In this document: piece by piece, positions 43,527-52,412 of the stretch
How the letters are laid out: each line of letters opens with the position of its first letter
Numbering within the stretch: position 1 is the first letter of the stretch
DNA from: Kitasatospora cineracea
GTDB lineage: Bacteria > Actinomycetota > Actinomycetes > Streptomycetales > Streptomycetaceae
Assembly: GCF_003751605.1 (NCBI RefSeq)
Contig: NZ_RJVJ01000001.1
Span: 5,580,001-5,644,000 of the forward strand
Length of the DNA: 64,000 nucleotides
Direction: 5' to 3'
Notes under the pieces: generated by a model
What the model was told of the DNA's origin: nothing
What the model saw: only the letters and a program-made list of their open reading frames with translations
Databases searched by the model: none
Made by a program: the position numbers and the translations under genes

Positions 43527-43828
43527 TCATGCTCCGAGGTGCTGCTCTTCCGGCCCGCGCGCTGCAGGTTCGGGGTCGAGCGGCCAGCGGTAACCGGCGT
43601 CGTGCAACTTGCTCAACGCCGAGTGATCGTTGGCAACCAGGGCCTGGGCCAGCCGGGCTGCCGCGGCAACTACGGATGGCCAACCAGGTGAGTTCAGGTA
43701 GACCTCGTCGCGGGCAGTGGCGCCGACCGAGTCCTGTACCGCGGTGTAGGCAGCACCAAGACGGGCCTGGCTTCATACGCGAGTTGTGAGAGCACCTGTC
43801 GCTGATCGACGAGAGCACCCCGTGCCAC
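43527..43828 (-). pseudogene. frameshifted 3' part of SCO4402-like gene
   Basis: From GTG at 43828 the frame reads VARGALVDQRQVLSQLAYEA. One base is then missing near 43770; after it the frame reads ARLGAAYTAVQDSVG, EVYLNSPGWPSVVAAAARLA, and HDAGYRWPLDPEP to a TGA at 43527. The end looks like the C-terminal half of SCO4402-family proteins. The matching 5' half may be the relic at 44588-44833, about 760 nt away on the same strand. Confidence 0.5.
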
Positions 43829-44055
43829 GGGAGAGTGATGCCGCCGGGTTTCGAGAACACCTGGGTGCTTGCCTCGGGATCATGGTTGTGCACTGCACGA
43901 TGAGGGGGCCCGGGTGCTGCCGAAGTCCAAGGTCGATCTGTACGCGGGGATCCGTCGTGACTCGCGTACCGGGTTGTCGAACCGCGCCCGGCAGGAACAG
44001 CCGGCAAGCTGACCACCGCCCCCGGAGCTCCAGGAATCACCTTCGGGGCCTACCC

Positions 44056-44436
44056 TCACTCGGCCTCCGTGGAGGAGACCCGGTCCTCCATCAGACGAAC
44101 CATGCATGCCAACGCAGCTGCCGGATCAGTGGTCTCCAGCGCCGTATGGTCCGGTCCCCACGGATGCGTCATCACGACAAAACCACTGGTCGATGCGGCG
44201 ATCGCCGGGAACGGCTCCACGGAGTAGTCACGGAAGTCGCCTGTCGTCGACACATGCAGCTCGTTCATGCCGGTCCACACGAACATCCTCCGCAGCACCG
44301 GCTCCTCCGCCGCCAGCTGCAGCACGGCCCACACTCCGGGACTGGCCCAGTCCCCAGGCTGATGCGGCGGTCCCCATGCCTCCAGCACCCCCTGCCACGT
44401 CCCATCACACTCGCTGTCCCTACCTGAGGTCGCCAT
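44056..44436 (-). CDS. DUF6193-like protein
   Basis: 126 residues. VLRRMFVWTGMNELHVSTTGDFRDYSVEPF and ALACMVRLMEDR resemble DUF6193 proteins, which occur with actinomycete natural-product and toxin loci but have no known function. The ATG at 44436 was chosen because upstream in-frame sequence is unlike protein. The gene sits between two halves of what may have been one SCO4402-like gene. Confidence 0.55.
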   Translation of the reverse strand: MATSGRDSECDGTWQGVLEAWGPPHQPGDWASPGVWAVLQLAAEEPVLRRMFVWTGMNELHVSTTGDFRDYSVEPFPAIAASTSGFVVMTHPWGPDHTALETTDPAAALACMVRLMEDRVSSTEAE

Positions 44437-44587
44437 GCTCCGACCATCGAGCCGATCCTTGCCCGCTGTCAACGCCGGGCACCTCGGAGACCAGTGACAT
44501 GCGCGAGTGCTCCCGGTTCTCACCGGTACTCGACCCGCCATCAACTGCCAACCGCTGCCAGAACTCACCGACAGTCGTTCTTGGTTC

Positions 44588-44833
44588 TCACCTACGCAGC
44601 CAACGGGCCATCAGCTCGACCTCCTCTTCGGTGCGAAGGCACTGCCCAAGCCAGGGCAGGGGATTGTGCGCATCGCAGAAGTCGTCGAAGAGCACATGCA
44701 CGGTGTAGTCGAGATCCTCGAACTGATCCGGATCAAGCCACACCTCTCGCTACCAGGTCGGGCTGGCCAGCGCGACGACCGCGGGCACAACGTGGAGGCG
44801 GTAGTAGGGCAGAGCAACGCCGTGGTCAATCAC
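44588..44833 (-). pseudogene. SCO4402-like gene, 5' part with amber stop
   Basis: From GTG at 44833: VIDHGVALPYYRLHVVPAV, ASPTW, then TAG (44750-44752), then REVWLDPDQFEDLDYTVHV, LFDDFCDAHNPLPWLGQCL, RTEEEVELMARW to TGA. The part after TAG carries the FDDL/VHVLFDD pattern of SCO4402-type proteins. It is interrupted by nonsense and lacks the C-terminal half. Confidence 0.6.
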
Positions 44834-44873
44834 GACTCCACGATATGCAGGCGGATCGACTGGGCAGCTCCGG

Positions 44874-45155
44874 CTAATCCCGGTGCGGCAGTCTCAGGGC
44901 GTGCTCCAGTTGGGCTCGTGGATCCCAGCTTGCGGGTTGTTCGCTCTCGGGTCCGCGCCAGGGGCATCCGGCCTCGATCCATGTGTCTCGCGCGGCTTTC
45001 ACGGCTGCGTTCGTGGCGTCCTCGTAGCCGAACTCGATGAAGCAGCAGGCACAGATGTCGAACGAGGGCGTCAAGCCGTCAGGTCCCCAGGGTTCGCATC
45101 CCTGATCGAAGCCGCACACTGGGCAGTTGGTTCCTGGCCTCGGCATCCTCGTCAT
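44874..45155 (-). CDS. small Cys-rich zinc-ribbon-like protein
   Basis: A 93-residue protein. NCPVCGFD and FDICACCFIEFGYED supply four cysteines for one metal site, followed by AARDTWIEAGCPW and SWDPRAQLEHAL. It matches a widespread small family of unknown function (C-P-x-C-G ... E-P-W ... C-x-x-C ... F-G-Y). It lies at the end of the DUF block, just upstream of the SCO4402-like relic on the same strand. Confidence 0.7.
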   Translation of the reverse strand: MTRMPRPGTNCPVCGFDQGCEPWGPDGLTPSFDICACCFIEFGYEDATNAAVKAARDTWIEAGCPWRGPESEQPASWDPRAQLEHALRLPHRD

Positions 45156-45266
45156 GGGCCGATGCTACAAACGCCTCGCCTACTGACTACGCCCACCCAC
45201 CGCGTAGGGCCGGCACGCTTCCAAGATCATGGAGTTCTCCATGCCCCGTGACCTGCCTGGAAGACC

Positions 45267-46344
45267 GTGCCTGCCGACGCATCATCCCTGATCATCCCTG
45301 TCCTTGACCAGCTTCGCGACCAGCCCGAGGTCACGGTCGGGGAGGTGCCCGGTCTGCTGGAGCGGCTGGCCCAGGTCCCCGACCCGCGCGATCCGCGCGG
45401 AGTGCGGCACGCGCTGGCAGTCGTCCTGGCGCTGACCGCGTGCGCAGTGCTGGCCGGAGCGACCTCGCTGCTGGCGGTCGGCGAGTGGGTCGCGGATGCG
45501 CCGCCGCATGTGCTGGAACGGCTCGGCGTACGCCCCGATCCAGTGTTGCCACGGCGGCTGGCCCCGGCCGAGACGACAATCCGCCGGTTGCTCGCGCGTA
45601 TCGACGGTGACCCCCTGGATCAAGCAGTGGGCGGATGGCTCGCCGATCGTCGGCCTGCCGGCGCCGGGCTGCGCGGGCTGCCCGTGGACGGCAAGTCGTT
45701 GCGCGGCGTGGCCAAGGCTAAGGGACGGAGGATCCACCTGCTGGCCGCGGTGGAGCACGCTACCGGACTGGTACTGGCCCCAGCTCGACGTCGGCGAGAA
45801 GACCGGGGAGTCAAGGCGCTTCCAGGCGCTCGTGGACACCATCGCCGGCCTCGCCGGAACCGTGGTCACCAGCGACGCACTTCACACCCAACGCGAACAC
45901 GCCGTATACCTCCTGGGGCGACGCGCCCACTACATTGCCATCGTCAAGGGCAACCAGAAGAAGCTGCGCAGGCAGCTGAAGTCCCTTCCCTGGAAGGACA
46001 TCCCGCTCCAGGGCGGGACCCGTGACACTGGCCACGGCCGCGCCGAGATCCGCCGGATCAAGGTCGCCACGGTCAACAACCTGCGCTTTCCCGGCGCCCA
46101 GCAGGCCGTGCAGATCAAGCGGCACAGGACCGACCGAAAAACCGGCAAGACCACCATCACCACCGTCTACGCCGTCACCAGCCTGATGTCCGAGCAGGCC
46201 ACGCCCGCCCAGCTCGGGCAACTGATCCGCGACCACTGGAAGATCGGGGCCCTGCGGCTCAATGGAGTGAAGAACATCGCGGCCGGCCTTCGCCGCAACG
46301 CACGCGACACCCATCGACCCCTCGCGCTCCTCGGTCTCTCGTGA
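45267..46344 (+). pseudogene. ISAs1-family transposase, frameshifted and deleted
   Basis: The N-terminal part is normal (VPDPRDPRGVRHALAVVLAL, PVDGKSLRGVAKAKG). An extra C in a CCCC run at 45778-45781 then shifts the frame; the other frame resumes with QLDVGEKTGESRRFQALVDT, VTSDALHTQREHA, IVKGNQKKL. Near 46240 the text jumps from IRDHWK straight to IGALRLNGVKNIAAGLRRNARD, leaving out the HHVRDVTF region with the catalytic Glu. Two defects make it inactive. Confidence 0.85.
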
Positions 46345-46387
46345 TCACGAAACGGGCGTCAGTCGACTTCGCCGAAGCCCTGGCCCC

Positions 46388-46603
46388 GAATCCGGCGGCT
46401 CCGTCACCGAACGGAGCGCCACCGAGGGACAGGCGGCATTCGCCAGCTTCGGCAAGTTCTTGGCCTGCGACTTCGAACTGAGCGTCTTCCGCATCCACGG
46501 CGAATACGTCCTGTGCACCATGGACGATCCGGACAGCTACTGCACCGACCGTGAACTCCTGCACAAGGCTCCCGAACCCAACGCCCCCGCCGCCATGCCG
46601 TGA
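46388..46603 (+). pseudogene. 3' fragment of an unrecognised gene
   Basis: An open frame without a start reads ESGGSVTERSATEGQ, FASFGKFLACDFELSVFRIH, GEYVLCTMDDPDSYCTD to TGA. It has coding character but is cut off on the left by the ISAs1 relic. No family is recognised. Confidence 0.4.
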
Positions 46604-46672
46604 CCGGCGGAGCCGGGCGGTGCGTTCCACAACAGAACGCCCCTGCATCGACCTCTGCGACTTGGACTTTCG

Positions 46673-46691
46673 CGGAACTCCGGTCAGAGCC
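46673..46691 (-). repeat. right terminal inverted repeat
   Basis: CGGAACTCCGGTCAGAGCC. Its complement GGCTCTGACCGGAGTTCCG differs from the left end at two positions only. Confidence 0.85.
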
Positions 46692-46895
46692 GAGAACGTA
46701 CCCGACATGTGCTTGTTCGCGTAGCGCAGCCAGCGGGCCCCGGAGTGGAGACCGAGCAGGGCCTGTGCCGCCGTCAGGCGGACGGGTTCAGAGTCGCTGA
46801 GCGGCGGCGGCCTGCCCAGGCGCCGCGTTCCTCCGCTCCCGCCGTCGATCTTCACGTACAGTGCGGGCAAGAGGGCACTTCAGGTCGGTCGTCAC
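46692..46895 (-). pseudogene. IS982-type transposase, 5' part
   Basis: From GTG at 46895 the start VTTDLK is followed by one extra base (46877); the restored frame reads ALLPALYVKIDGG, RRLGRPPPLSDSEPVRL, AQALLGLHSGARWLRYANKH, MSG, the usual N-terminus of IS982 transposases. It stops where the right end of the inserted element meets it and continues at 41642. The right copy of the target duplication (GAGAACGT) is 46692-46699. Confidence 0.85.
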
Positions 46896-47081
46896 AAACT
46901 GATCTTGGACACCCTCGACCCTTTGGCGGCCCGGAACTTCGGATCCACTTGCCCAGGGCCCCCCAGCAGCCCCCGCCCACGGCGGAGGTGCTGCCACCGT
47001 CCCCGACGACCTCCCGTCCACCCGCGTCGAGGCGGCTCCGACCCCGCTGCCGCCACCGGCCGGGCGGGTACGGTGGGGTCC

Positions 47082-47714
47082 ATGCTGATCTGGATCAACG
47101 GGCCGTTCGGCGGTGGGAAGACCCAGACCGCCCACCACCTGGTCCGGCGACTGCCCGGCGCCGTGGTCTGCGACCCCGAACACCTCGGCTTCGGCCTGCG
47201 CCGGATGCTCCCGCCCGCGCTGCGCGCCGACTTCCAGGACCTGCCCGCGTGGCGCCGCGGCACCGTGGAGATCCTCGACCTCGCCGTCCGCGAACACCCC
47301 GGCCCGGTGATCGTCCCGATGACCGTCACCCACTCCGGCCACTTCGCCGAGACCGTCGGCCGCCTGCGCGAACTCGGCCACGACGTACGCCACTTCACCC
47401 TGCTCGCCGAACGCGCCACCGTCCTGCGCCGCCTCGCCGAACGCGACCCCGTCCACCGCCTGCGCCGCCTCGCCGGCCTGGGCGGCCCGCCCCGGCGCGA
47501 GAGCTTCGCCGTCGCCCGCCTCGACGACTGCCTCACCCGCCTCGCCGCCCCCGCCTTCGCCACCCACCTCGCCACCGACCACCTGACCGTCCGCCAGACC
47601 GCCGACCACCTCGCCACCCTCGCCGGCCTCCACCTCCGCCCCGACACCGACACCCCCCTCCGGGCGAGCCTGCGCCGCACCGCGGTCAAGATCCGCCACA
47701 TCCGCTTCGACTGA
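47082..47714 (+). CDS. TmrB-like P-loop ATPase
   Basis: A 210-residue protein. MLIWINGPFGGGKTQTAHHL at the start is the P-loop of the TmrB/AAA group, and VCDPEHLGFGLRRML follows in the same order. TmrB confers tunicamycin resistance in Bacillus; most homologues have no tested function. The ATG at 47082 is the natural start; upstream frame-open sequence belongs to the IS flank. Confidence 0.78.
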   Translation: MLIWINGPFGGGKTQTAHHLVRRLPGAVVCDPEHLGFGLRRMLPPALRADFQDLPAWRRGTVEILDLAVREHPGPVIVPMTVTHSGHFAETVGRLRELGHDVRHFTLLAERATVLRRLAERDPVHRLRRLAGLGGPPRRESFAVARLDDCLTRLAAPAFATHLATDHLTVRQTADHLATLAGLHLRPDTDTPLRASLRRTAVKIRHIRFD

Positions 47715-47779
47715 ACCGCGCCCTCCGGCCGGGAACAGGCCGATGACCGAGGGCGGCGGGGGAGAGGTACGCTGCCGCG

Positions 47780-48097
47780 ATGGACGCCTCACCCGACGAA
47801 TCGCACTGCGGCCTCTGCGGGCGGCCGCCAGGCGCCCCGCACGGACAGCACGGACAGCACGGCGACGAACCGGCGGCCGGTGTCGCCGAGCTGAGGACCT
47901 ACGTGGTGGTGGAACTGCGCGGGGCCCTGGCCCTCTACCAGGCCGCCGACGACCCCTCGCGGACCCGCCGCACCGCTGCCGACACCCTGGCCCGGAACCT
48001 GGGCGTCGCCCCGGCGGCCCTGCCCGGCTGCCGCTACACCTGCTGGGAGGAGCCCGCGGAGCACGGCGTCATCCAGAGCGGCTTCGAACCGGCCTGA
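47780..48097 (+). CDS. hypothetical protein
   Basis: A 105-residue protein. The N-terminus holds HCGLCGRP, and the rest is helical with AELRTYVVVELRGALALYQ and NLGVAPAALPGCRYTCWEE. No family is recognised. Cys residues at both ends might bind metal. Codon use is typical for the region. Confidence 0.5.
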   Translation: MDASPDESHCGLCGRPPGAPHGQHGQHGDEPAAGVAELRTYVVVELRGALALYQAADDPSRTRRTAADTLARNLGVAPAALPGCRYTCWEEPAEHGVIQSGFEPA

Positions 48098-48206
48098 CCC
48101 GCCCCGGACGGCGGGGCGGGGTGGCGGAGGGTCGGGCGGGGATGAGGCTGCGACAATGGGTGGTGACGATCTTCGTACCGATGAGCAGACAGACAGTGAG
48201 GTTGCC

Positions 48207-48707
48207 TTGTCCAAGGTCAAGCTGAGCACCAACCACGGCGACATCGTGGTCCGGCTGGACGCCGAGAAGGCCCCGGCGACGGTCGAGAACTTCCTGCAGT
48301 ACGTGCGGGACGGTTTCTACAACGGGACGGTGTTCCACCGGGTCATCGACGGCTTCATGGTGCAGGGCGGCGGCATGGAGCCGGGCCTGCGCCGCAAGGA
48401 GACCCGGGCGCCGATCCAGAACGAGGCCGACAACGGGCTGAAGAACACCCGGTACACGGTGGCGATGGCCCGGACCTCGGACCCGCACTCGGCCACCGCG
48501 CAGTTCTTCGTCAACGTCGCGGACAACGCCTTCCTCGACCACACCGCGAAGAGCGGCCCGGGCTGGGGCTACGCGGTGTTCGGCGAGGTCGTCGAGGGCC
48601 GGGAGGTGGTGGACGAGATCAAGTCGGTGCCCACCGCCTCCAAGGGCGGGCACGCGGACGTCCCGAAGGAGGACGTGGTGCTGGTCTCCGCCGAGGTCGT
48701 GGAGTAG
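48207..48707 (+). CDS. peptidyl-prolyl cis-trans isomerase (cyclophilin)
   Basis: About 166 residues, the usual size for bacterial cyclophilins. VENFLQYVRDGFYNGTVFHRVIDGFMVQGG, the catalytic RxHR-type FHRV, AMARTSDPHSATAQFFVNVADN and GWGYAVFGEVVEG are family landmarks. It speeds Xaa-Pro isomerisation in protein folding. The TTG at 48207 was chosen for size and because GTGAGGT precedes it; an upstream ATG (48156) would add 17 residues. Confidence 0.88.
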   Translation: MSKVKLSTNHGDIVVRLDAEKAPATVENFLQYVRDGFYNGTVFHRVIDGFMVQGGGMEPGLRRKETRAPIQNEADNGLKNTRYTVAMARTSDPHSATAQFFVNVADNAFLDHTAKSGPGWGYAVFGEVVEGREVVDEIKSVPTASKGGHADVPKEDVVLVSAEVVE

Positions 48708-48724
48708 CGGAGGCGGACAGCGCA

Positions 48725-48758
48725 CTGCCCCGCCCCCGGGGGAGCGGGGACGGGGCAG
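48725..48758 (+). terminator. hairpin between convergent genes
   Basis: CTGCCCCG, an 18-nt loop, CGGGGCAG. It lies between the cyclophilin and GH3 gene ends, which converge. Confidence 0.55.
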
Positions 48759-48771
48759 GGTACGCGGGGCG

Positions 48772-51243
48772 TCAGACGTCCACGGACAGGGCGGCCGCCA
48801 GCGGGAGTTCGCCGCAGTGCGGGCCGGCGTGCAGGACGAAGGTGCCCGGTTCGGTCTCCCAGCCGGGGCGGTCGGGGGACCAGTGGGCCAGGGCCCGGGC
48901 GGGCAGGCGGAGGTCGACGCCGACCTGTTCGCCCGGGCCGGCCTCGGCGGTGGCGAAGGCGGCCAGCCAGCGCACCGGCCGGTCCACGGCGGAGCCGGGG
49001 CGGGAGAGGTACAGCTGCACGGTCTCCCGGGAGCGGCGCGGGCCGTCGTTGCGCAGGGTGACCCGCACGGTGCGGGAGCCGTCCGGGGCCGGGGCCGAGG
49101 GGGCGCCGAGGGCCAGGTAGTGCCAGTCGCCCCAGCCCAGGCCGTGGCCGAACCAGTAGGCGGGGGTGCGGCCGGTGCGCAGCCAGCCGCGGTGGCCCAG
49201 GTGCAGTCCCTCCGCGTAGGCGAGCCGGCCGCCGGTCGGGGCGGTGGCGTAGACGGGGCAGTCGGCGGCGGTGTCCGGCCAGGTGGTGGGGAGGCGGCCG
49301 CCCGGTTCGGCGTGGCCGAGCAGCACCTCGGCCAGGGCGTCGCCGCCCTCCTGGCCCGGGAACCAGCAGGTCAGTACCGCGCCGACCTGTTCGCGCCAGG
49401 GCAGCAGGACCGGGCTGCCGGTGTTCACCACCACCACGGTGCGCGGGTTGGCGGCCGCCACCGCCGCCACCAACTCGTCCTGGCGTCCGGGTAGTTGAAG
49501 TGAGGTGCGGTCGAAGCCCTCGCTCTCGTGCTCGTCGGTGGTGCCGACCACCACCACCGCCACGTCCGCCGCCGCGGCCAGCTCCACCGCGTGCGCGAAC
49601 TCCCGTTCCAGCTCCGCCTCCGGCGGGTCCGCGGCCAGCACCAGCACCCGCCCGTGCGCGGACTCCACCGTCCGCCGGGCCAGCAGCGCCACCTCCCGCC
49701 CCGCCGCCAGCTCCAGCTCCACCTGCCGGAACGAGGGCGACACGTGCAGGTACGTCGGGTCGTCCGAGAGCGGGGCGACGTACTCCTCCAGCAGCACCGC
49801 GCCGTCCGCCTCCAGCCGCAGCGCGCCCAGGCCCACCACCCCCAGGCGCCAGCGGCCGGAGCTCGGCGCGGTGAACCGGGCCGCCACCTCGACGGTGCGC
49901 ACCGGCGCCAGGTCGACCTCCGCGGCCGGCTCCAACACCCGCCCCGTGGAGCGGTGTTCGGCGTGCACCAGGGAGCCGTCCGCGGCCAGGTAGCGCACCA
50001 GCACGCCCGGGGCCGAACCGTCCGGCAGCGTGCAGTCGGCCGCCGCCAGCGGTGTCGGCCGCAGGCCGGTGCGCACCCCCGGCGCGTGCACCACCTCGAC
50101 GGACGGGCCGAGCGCGGCCCGCAGGCCCGCCAGCGGGGAGACCGGCGCGGCCGGGAACACCGAGGCGCTGCCGCCGCCCTGCACCCGGGCGGTCGCCGCG
50201 TTCGGGCCCAGCACCGCGACCCGGCGCAGCGCCGGACCGTCCAGCGGCAGCAGCCGGTCCGGGTTGTGCAGCAGCACGGTGCCCGCCACCGCGGCCGCCC
50301 GCAGCGCGCCCCGGGTCGCCGCGTCCACCGGCACCGGCGCCGGGCCGCCCGGCGGCGGCGGGTCGAACGCGCCGACCCGGCCCGCGAGCCGCAGCAGCCG
50401 CGCCACCTTGTCGTCCAGCACCGCCGCCGGCACCCGCCCCGCGCGCACCGCCGCCGCCAGCGCCGGACCCCACGCCGGGTTCGGCCCCGGCATCGCCAGG
50501 TCGCAGCCCCCCGCGCCCGGCCCGTCCGCCGCGTGCACCGCCCCCCAGTCGGAGACCACCAGCCCGTCGAAGCCCCACTCGCCCTTCAACGGCTCGACCA
50601 GCAACGGGTGTTCGACCATCGGCGTCCCGTTGACCCGGTTGTACGCCGACATCACCGCCCACACCCCGGCCCGCACCGCCGCCTCGAACGGCGCCAGGTA
50701 CACCTCGCGCAGCGTCCGCTCGTCCACCCGGGCGTCCACCGTCAGCCGCTCGGTCTCCGAGTCGTTCGCCACGTAGTGCTTGGCCGTCGCCGCGACGCCC
50801 AGCGACTGCACGCCCGCGACGTACGCCGCCCCGATCCGGGCGGTCAGCAGCGGGTCCTCCGAGAAGCACTCGAAGTTGCGCCCCCCGAGCGGCGACCGGT
50901 GCAGGTTCAACGTCGGCGCCAGCACCACGTGCACCCCCTTGCGCCGCGCCTCCGATGCCAGCAATACGCCCATCCGGCGCACCAGTTGCTCGTCCCAGGA
51001 CGCCGCCAGCGCGGTCGCGCACGGCAGCAGCAGCGCCGTGTCCGCCTCGTCCCACCGCTCCCCGCGCACCCCCACCGGCCCGTCCGAGCAGACGATCGGA
51101 CGCATCCCGAGCGCGGGCTCCCCGCTGGTCCGGAAGGTGTCCCCGCCGGAGACCAGCCGGGCCTTCCGCTCCAGGTCGAGCTCCCGGTGGTCGGGTCCGG
51201 TGGCGGGGGCGGCGAGTTGGGACGGCACGGAGAGCTGGGTCAT
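48772..51243 (-). CDS. GH3 beta-glucosidase with PA14 domain
   Basis: An 823-residue enzyme. TAKHYVANDSETER and GFDGLVVSDWGAVHAADG hold the GH3 active site; the nucleophile Asp in SDWG is near residue 230. A PA14-like insert follows the (beta/alpha)8 part, and a fibronectin-III-like domain closes the protein. There is no signal peptide, so it works on oligosaccharides in the cell, the logical partner of the sugar ABC transporter encoded upstream. AAGGA precedes the ATG. Confidence 0.88.
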   Translation of the reverse strand: MTQLSVPSQLAAPATGPDHRELDLERKARLVSGGDTFRTSGEPALGMRPIVCSDGPVGVRGERWDEADTALLLPCATALAASWDEQLVRRMGVLLASEARRKGVHVVLAPTLNLHRSPLGGRNFECFSEDPLLTARIGAAYVAGVQSLGVAATAKHYVANDSETERLTVDARVDERTLREVYLAPFEAAVRAGVWAVMSAYNRVNGTPMVEHPLLVEPLKGEWGFDGLVVSDWGAVHAADGPGAGGCDLAMPGPNPAWGPALAAAVRAGRVPAAVLDDKVARLLRLAGRVGAFDPPPPGGPAPVPVDAATRGALRAAAVAGTVLLHNPDRLLPLDGPALRRVAVLGPNAATARVQGGGSASVFPAAPVSPLAGLRAALGPSVEVVHAPGVRTGLRPTPLAAADCTLPDGSAPGVLVRYLAADGSLVHAEHRSTGRVLEPAAEVDLAPVRTVEVAARFTAPSSGRWRLGVVGLGALRLEADGAVLLEEYVAPLSDDPTYLHVSPSFRQVELELAAGREVALLARRTVESAHGRVLVLAADPPEAELEREFAHAVELAAAADVAVVVVGTTDEHESEGFDRTSLQLPGRQDELVAAVAAANPRTVVVVNTGSPVLLPWREQVGAVLTCWFPGQEGGDALAEVLLGHAEPGGRLPTTWPDTAADCPVYATAPTGGRLAYAEGLHLGHRGWLRTGRTPAYWFGHGLGWGDWHYLALGAPSAPAPDGSRTVRVTLRNDGPRRSRETVQLYLSRPGSAVDRPVRWLAAFATAEAGPGEQVGVDLRLPARALAHWSPDRPGWETEPGTFVLHAGPHCGELPLAAALSVDV

Positions 51244-51563
51244 CGAGGTCCTTAGATCGACAGATCGACCTTCCCGGCTTCGGCCGAGGAGGGTGAGGAG
51301 AGCCCCGCGGAGCGGGGCCGGGCAGGTGGGGCGGAGCTACCCCGACGGCCGGGTCGGCGACGGGTTCCGGCGCGGGTGCCGTGGCGACCGCCCACGTGGG
51401 GCGGGCCTGCGCCTGCGCCTGCGGCGGGGCCCACGGCCGGGACGTGAACGCGGCGCGCAGCGTCCCGGCCGCCGGACCGGCCGTTGCGGCCGGCCGTTGC
51501 GCCCGGCGGAGGCAGCCGGCGGTTGCGGCCGGCGGAGGCAGCCGGTGGAGGCGGCGCAGGACC
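51244..51563. other. 320-nt GC-rich gap with direct repeats
   Basis: Between the GH3 start and the permease stop, both on the minus strand. It holds repeats of CGGTTGCGGCCGGCGGAGGCAG type (51480-51553) and a small TCGATCTGTCGATC repeat next to the GH3 start. No 16-bp LacI palindrome is present. I see no gene. Confidence 0.55.
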
Positions 51564-52412
51564 TCAGCCTTTCGTGGCTCCTTGCATGATGCCGTCGATG
51601 ATCTGGCGGCCCATCAGGAGGAAGGCGACGAGGACGGGCGCGCTGGCGACCAGGGCGCCGGTGAGGACGAGGGAGTAGTCCTTGATGTAGCCGCTGGCCA
51701 GTTCGGAGAGGGTGAGCTGGACGGTGGGGTTCTGCTGGGTCATGACGACCTTGGGCCAGTAGAAGTCGTTCCAGGCGGCCATGAAGGTGAGCATGCCGAG
51801 GACGCTCATCGCGGGGCGGGCGGCGGGCAGCACGACGTGCCAGACCAGGCCGCGGGTGGTGCAGCCGTCCATCCGGCCGGCGTCGAGGAGTTCGTCGGGG
51901 ACGGCGCCGATCAGGTACTGGCGCATGAAGAACAGGCCGAAGGCGTTGGCGGCGGCCGGGACGATCAGGGCCTGGAGGTGGTCGGCCCAGTGGAACCAGT
52001 TCGCCATCATGATGTAGAGCGGGATGATGCCGAGCTGGGTGGGGACCATCATGGTGGCGACCACCGAGGCCAGCAGCGGGCTGCGGCCGGGGAAGCGGAG
52101 CTTGGCGAAGGCGAAGCCGCCGAGGGTGCTGGTGAGGACCACGCTGGCGGTGACGGTGGTGGCCACGACCAGCGAGTTGAGCATGGCCAGCCGCAGGTCG
52201 GTCTGGGCGAACACCTGGGTGACGTTGTGCCAGAGCCGGCCGCCGGGCAGCAGCACCGGGGGCATCCGGTGGATCTCGGTGTTGGTGCGGGAGGCCGCGA
52301 CCAGCGTCCAGTACAGCGGGAAGAGCGAGAGCAGCACGGCGACGCCGAGGACGGCGTACACGCCGCGTCCGGCGGTCAGCTGGCGGGTGGTACGGGAACG
52401 CCTGCCGGTCAT
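51564..52412 (-). CDS. carbohydrate ABC permease (MalG-like)
   Basis: A 282-residue inner-membrane protein with six TM segments. The EAA loop is DELLDAGRMDGCTTRGLVWHVVLPAARPAM, which docks the ATPase. Its start overlaps the MalF-like permease stop by 4 nt (ATGA). With that protein and the lipoprotein it makes a type-I sugar importer; the ATPase is elsewhere, as with MsiK-served transporters in Streptomyces. Confidence 0.88.
   Translation of the reverse strand: MTGRRSRTTRQLTAGRGVYAVLGVAVLLSLFPLYWTLVAASRTNTEIHRMPPVLLPGGRLWHNVTQVFAQTDLRLAMLNSLVVATTVTASVVLTSTLGGFAFAKLRFPGRSPLLASVVATMMVPTQLGIIPLYIMMANWFHWADHLQALIVPAAANAFGLFFMRQYLIGAVPDELLDAGRMDGCTTRGLVWHVVLPAARPAMSVLGMLTFMAAWNDFYWPKVVMTQQNPTVQLTLSELASGYIKDYSLVLTGALVASAPVLVAFLLMGRQIIDGIMQGATKG

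Larger units (their letters stand above)
41643..46691. mobile_element. 5,049-bp transposon-like island with passenger genes
   Basis: Bounded by 19-bp imperfect inverted repeats and inserted in the codon series of an IS982-type transposase on the minus strand. Eight-base target duplication and ends beginning GGCTCTG suggest the ISL3 family of transposases (inference). Inside: a class-II-aaRS-like gene, an IS256 relic, small DUF-type genes, a broken SCO4402-like gene and an ISAs1 relic. No matching transposase remains, so it would be non-autonomous or decayed. GC is visibly lower than in the flanks. Confidence 0.8.

Noticed and set aside
45778..45781. Programmed frameshift in ISAs1
   Set aside because: ISAs1 elements normally have one frame, and this copy also lacks the catalytic Glu region, so an accidental mutation is simpler.
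41233..46895. Two separate truncated IS982 copies flanking the island
   Set aside because: The two parts are complementary, on the same strand and in order, and join exactly in frame when the element and one 8-bp copy are removed. One interrupted copy explains this better.
51244..51563. A further LacI box before the GH3 gene
   Set aside because: I looked for GAGAGCGCTCTC and found none; only short GATC-type direct repeats are present.
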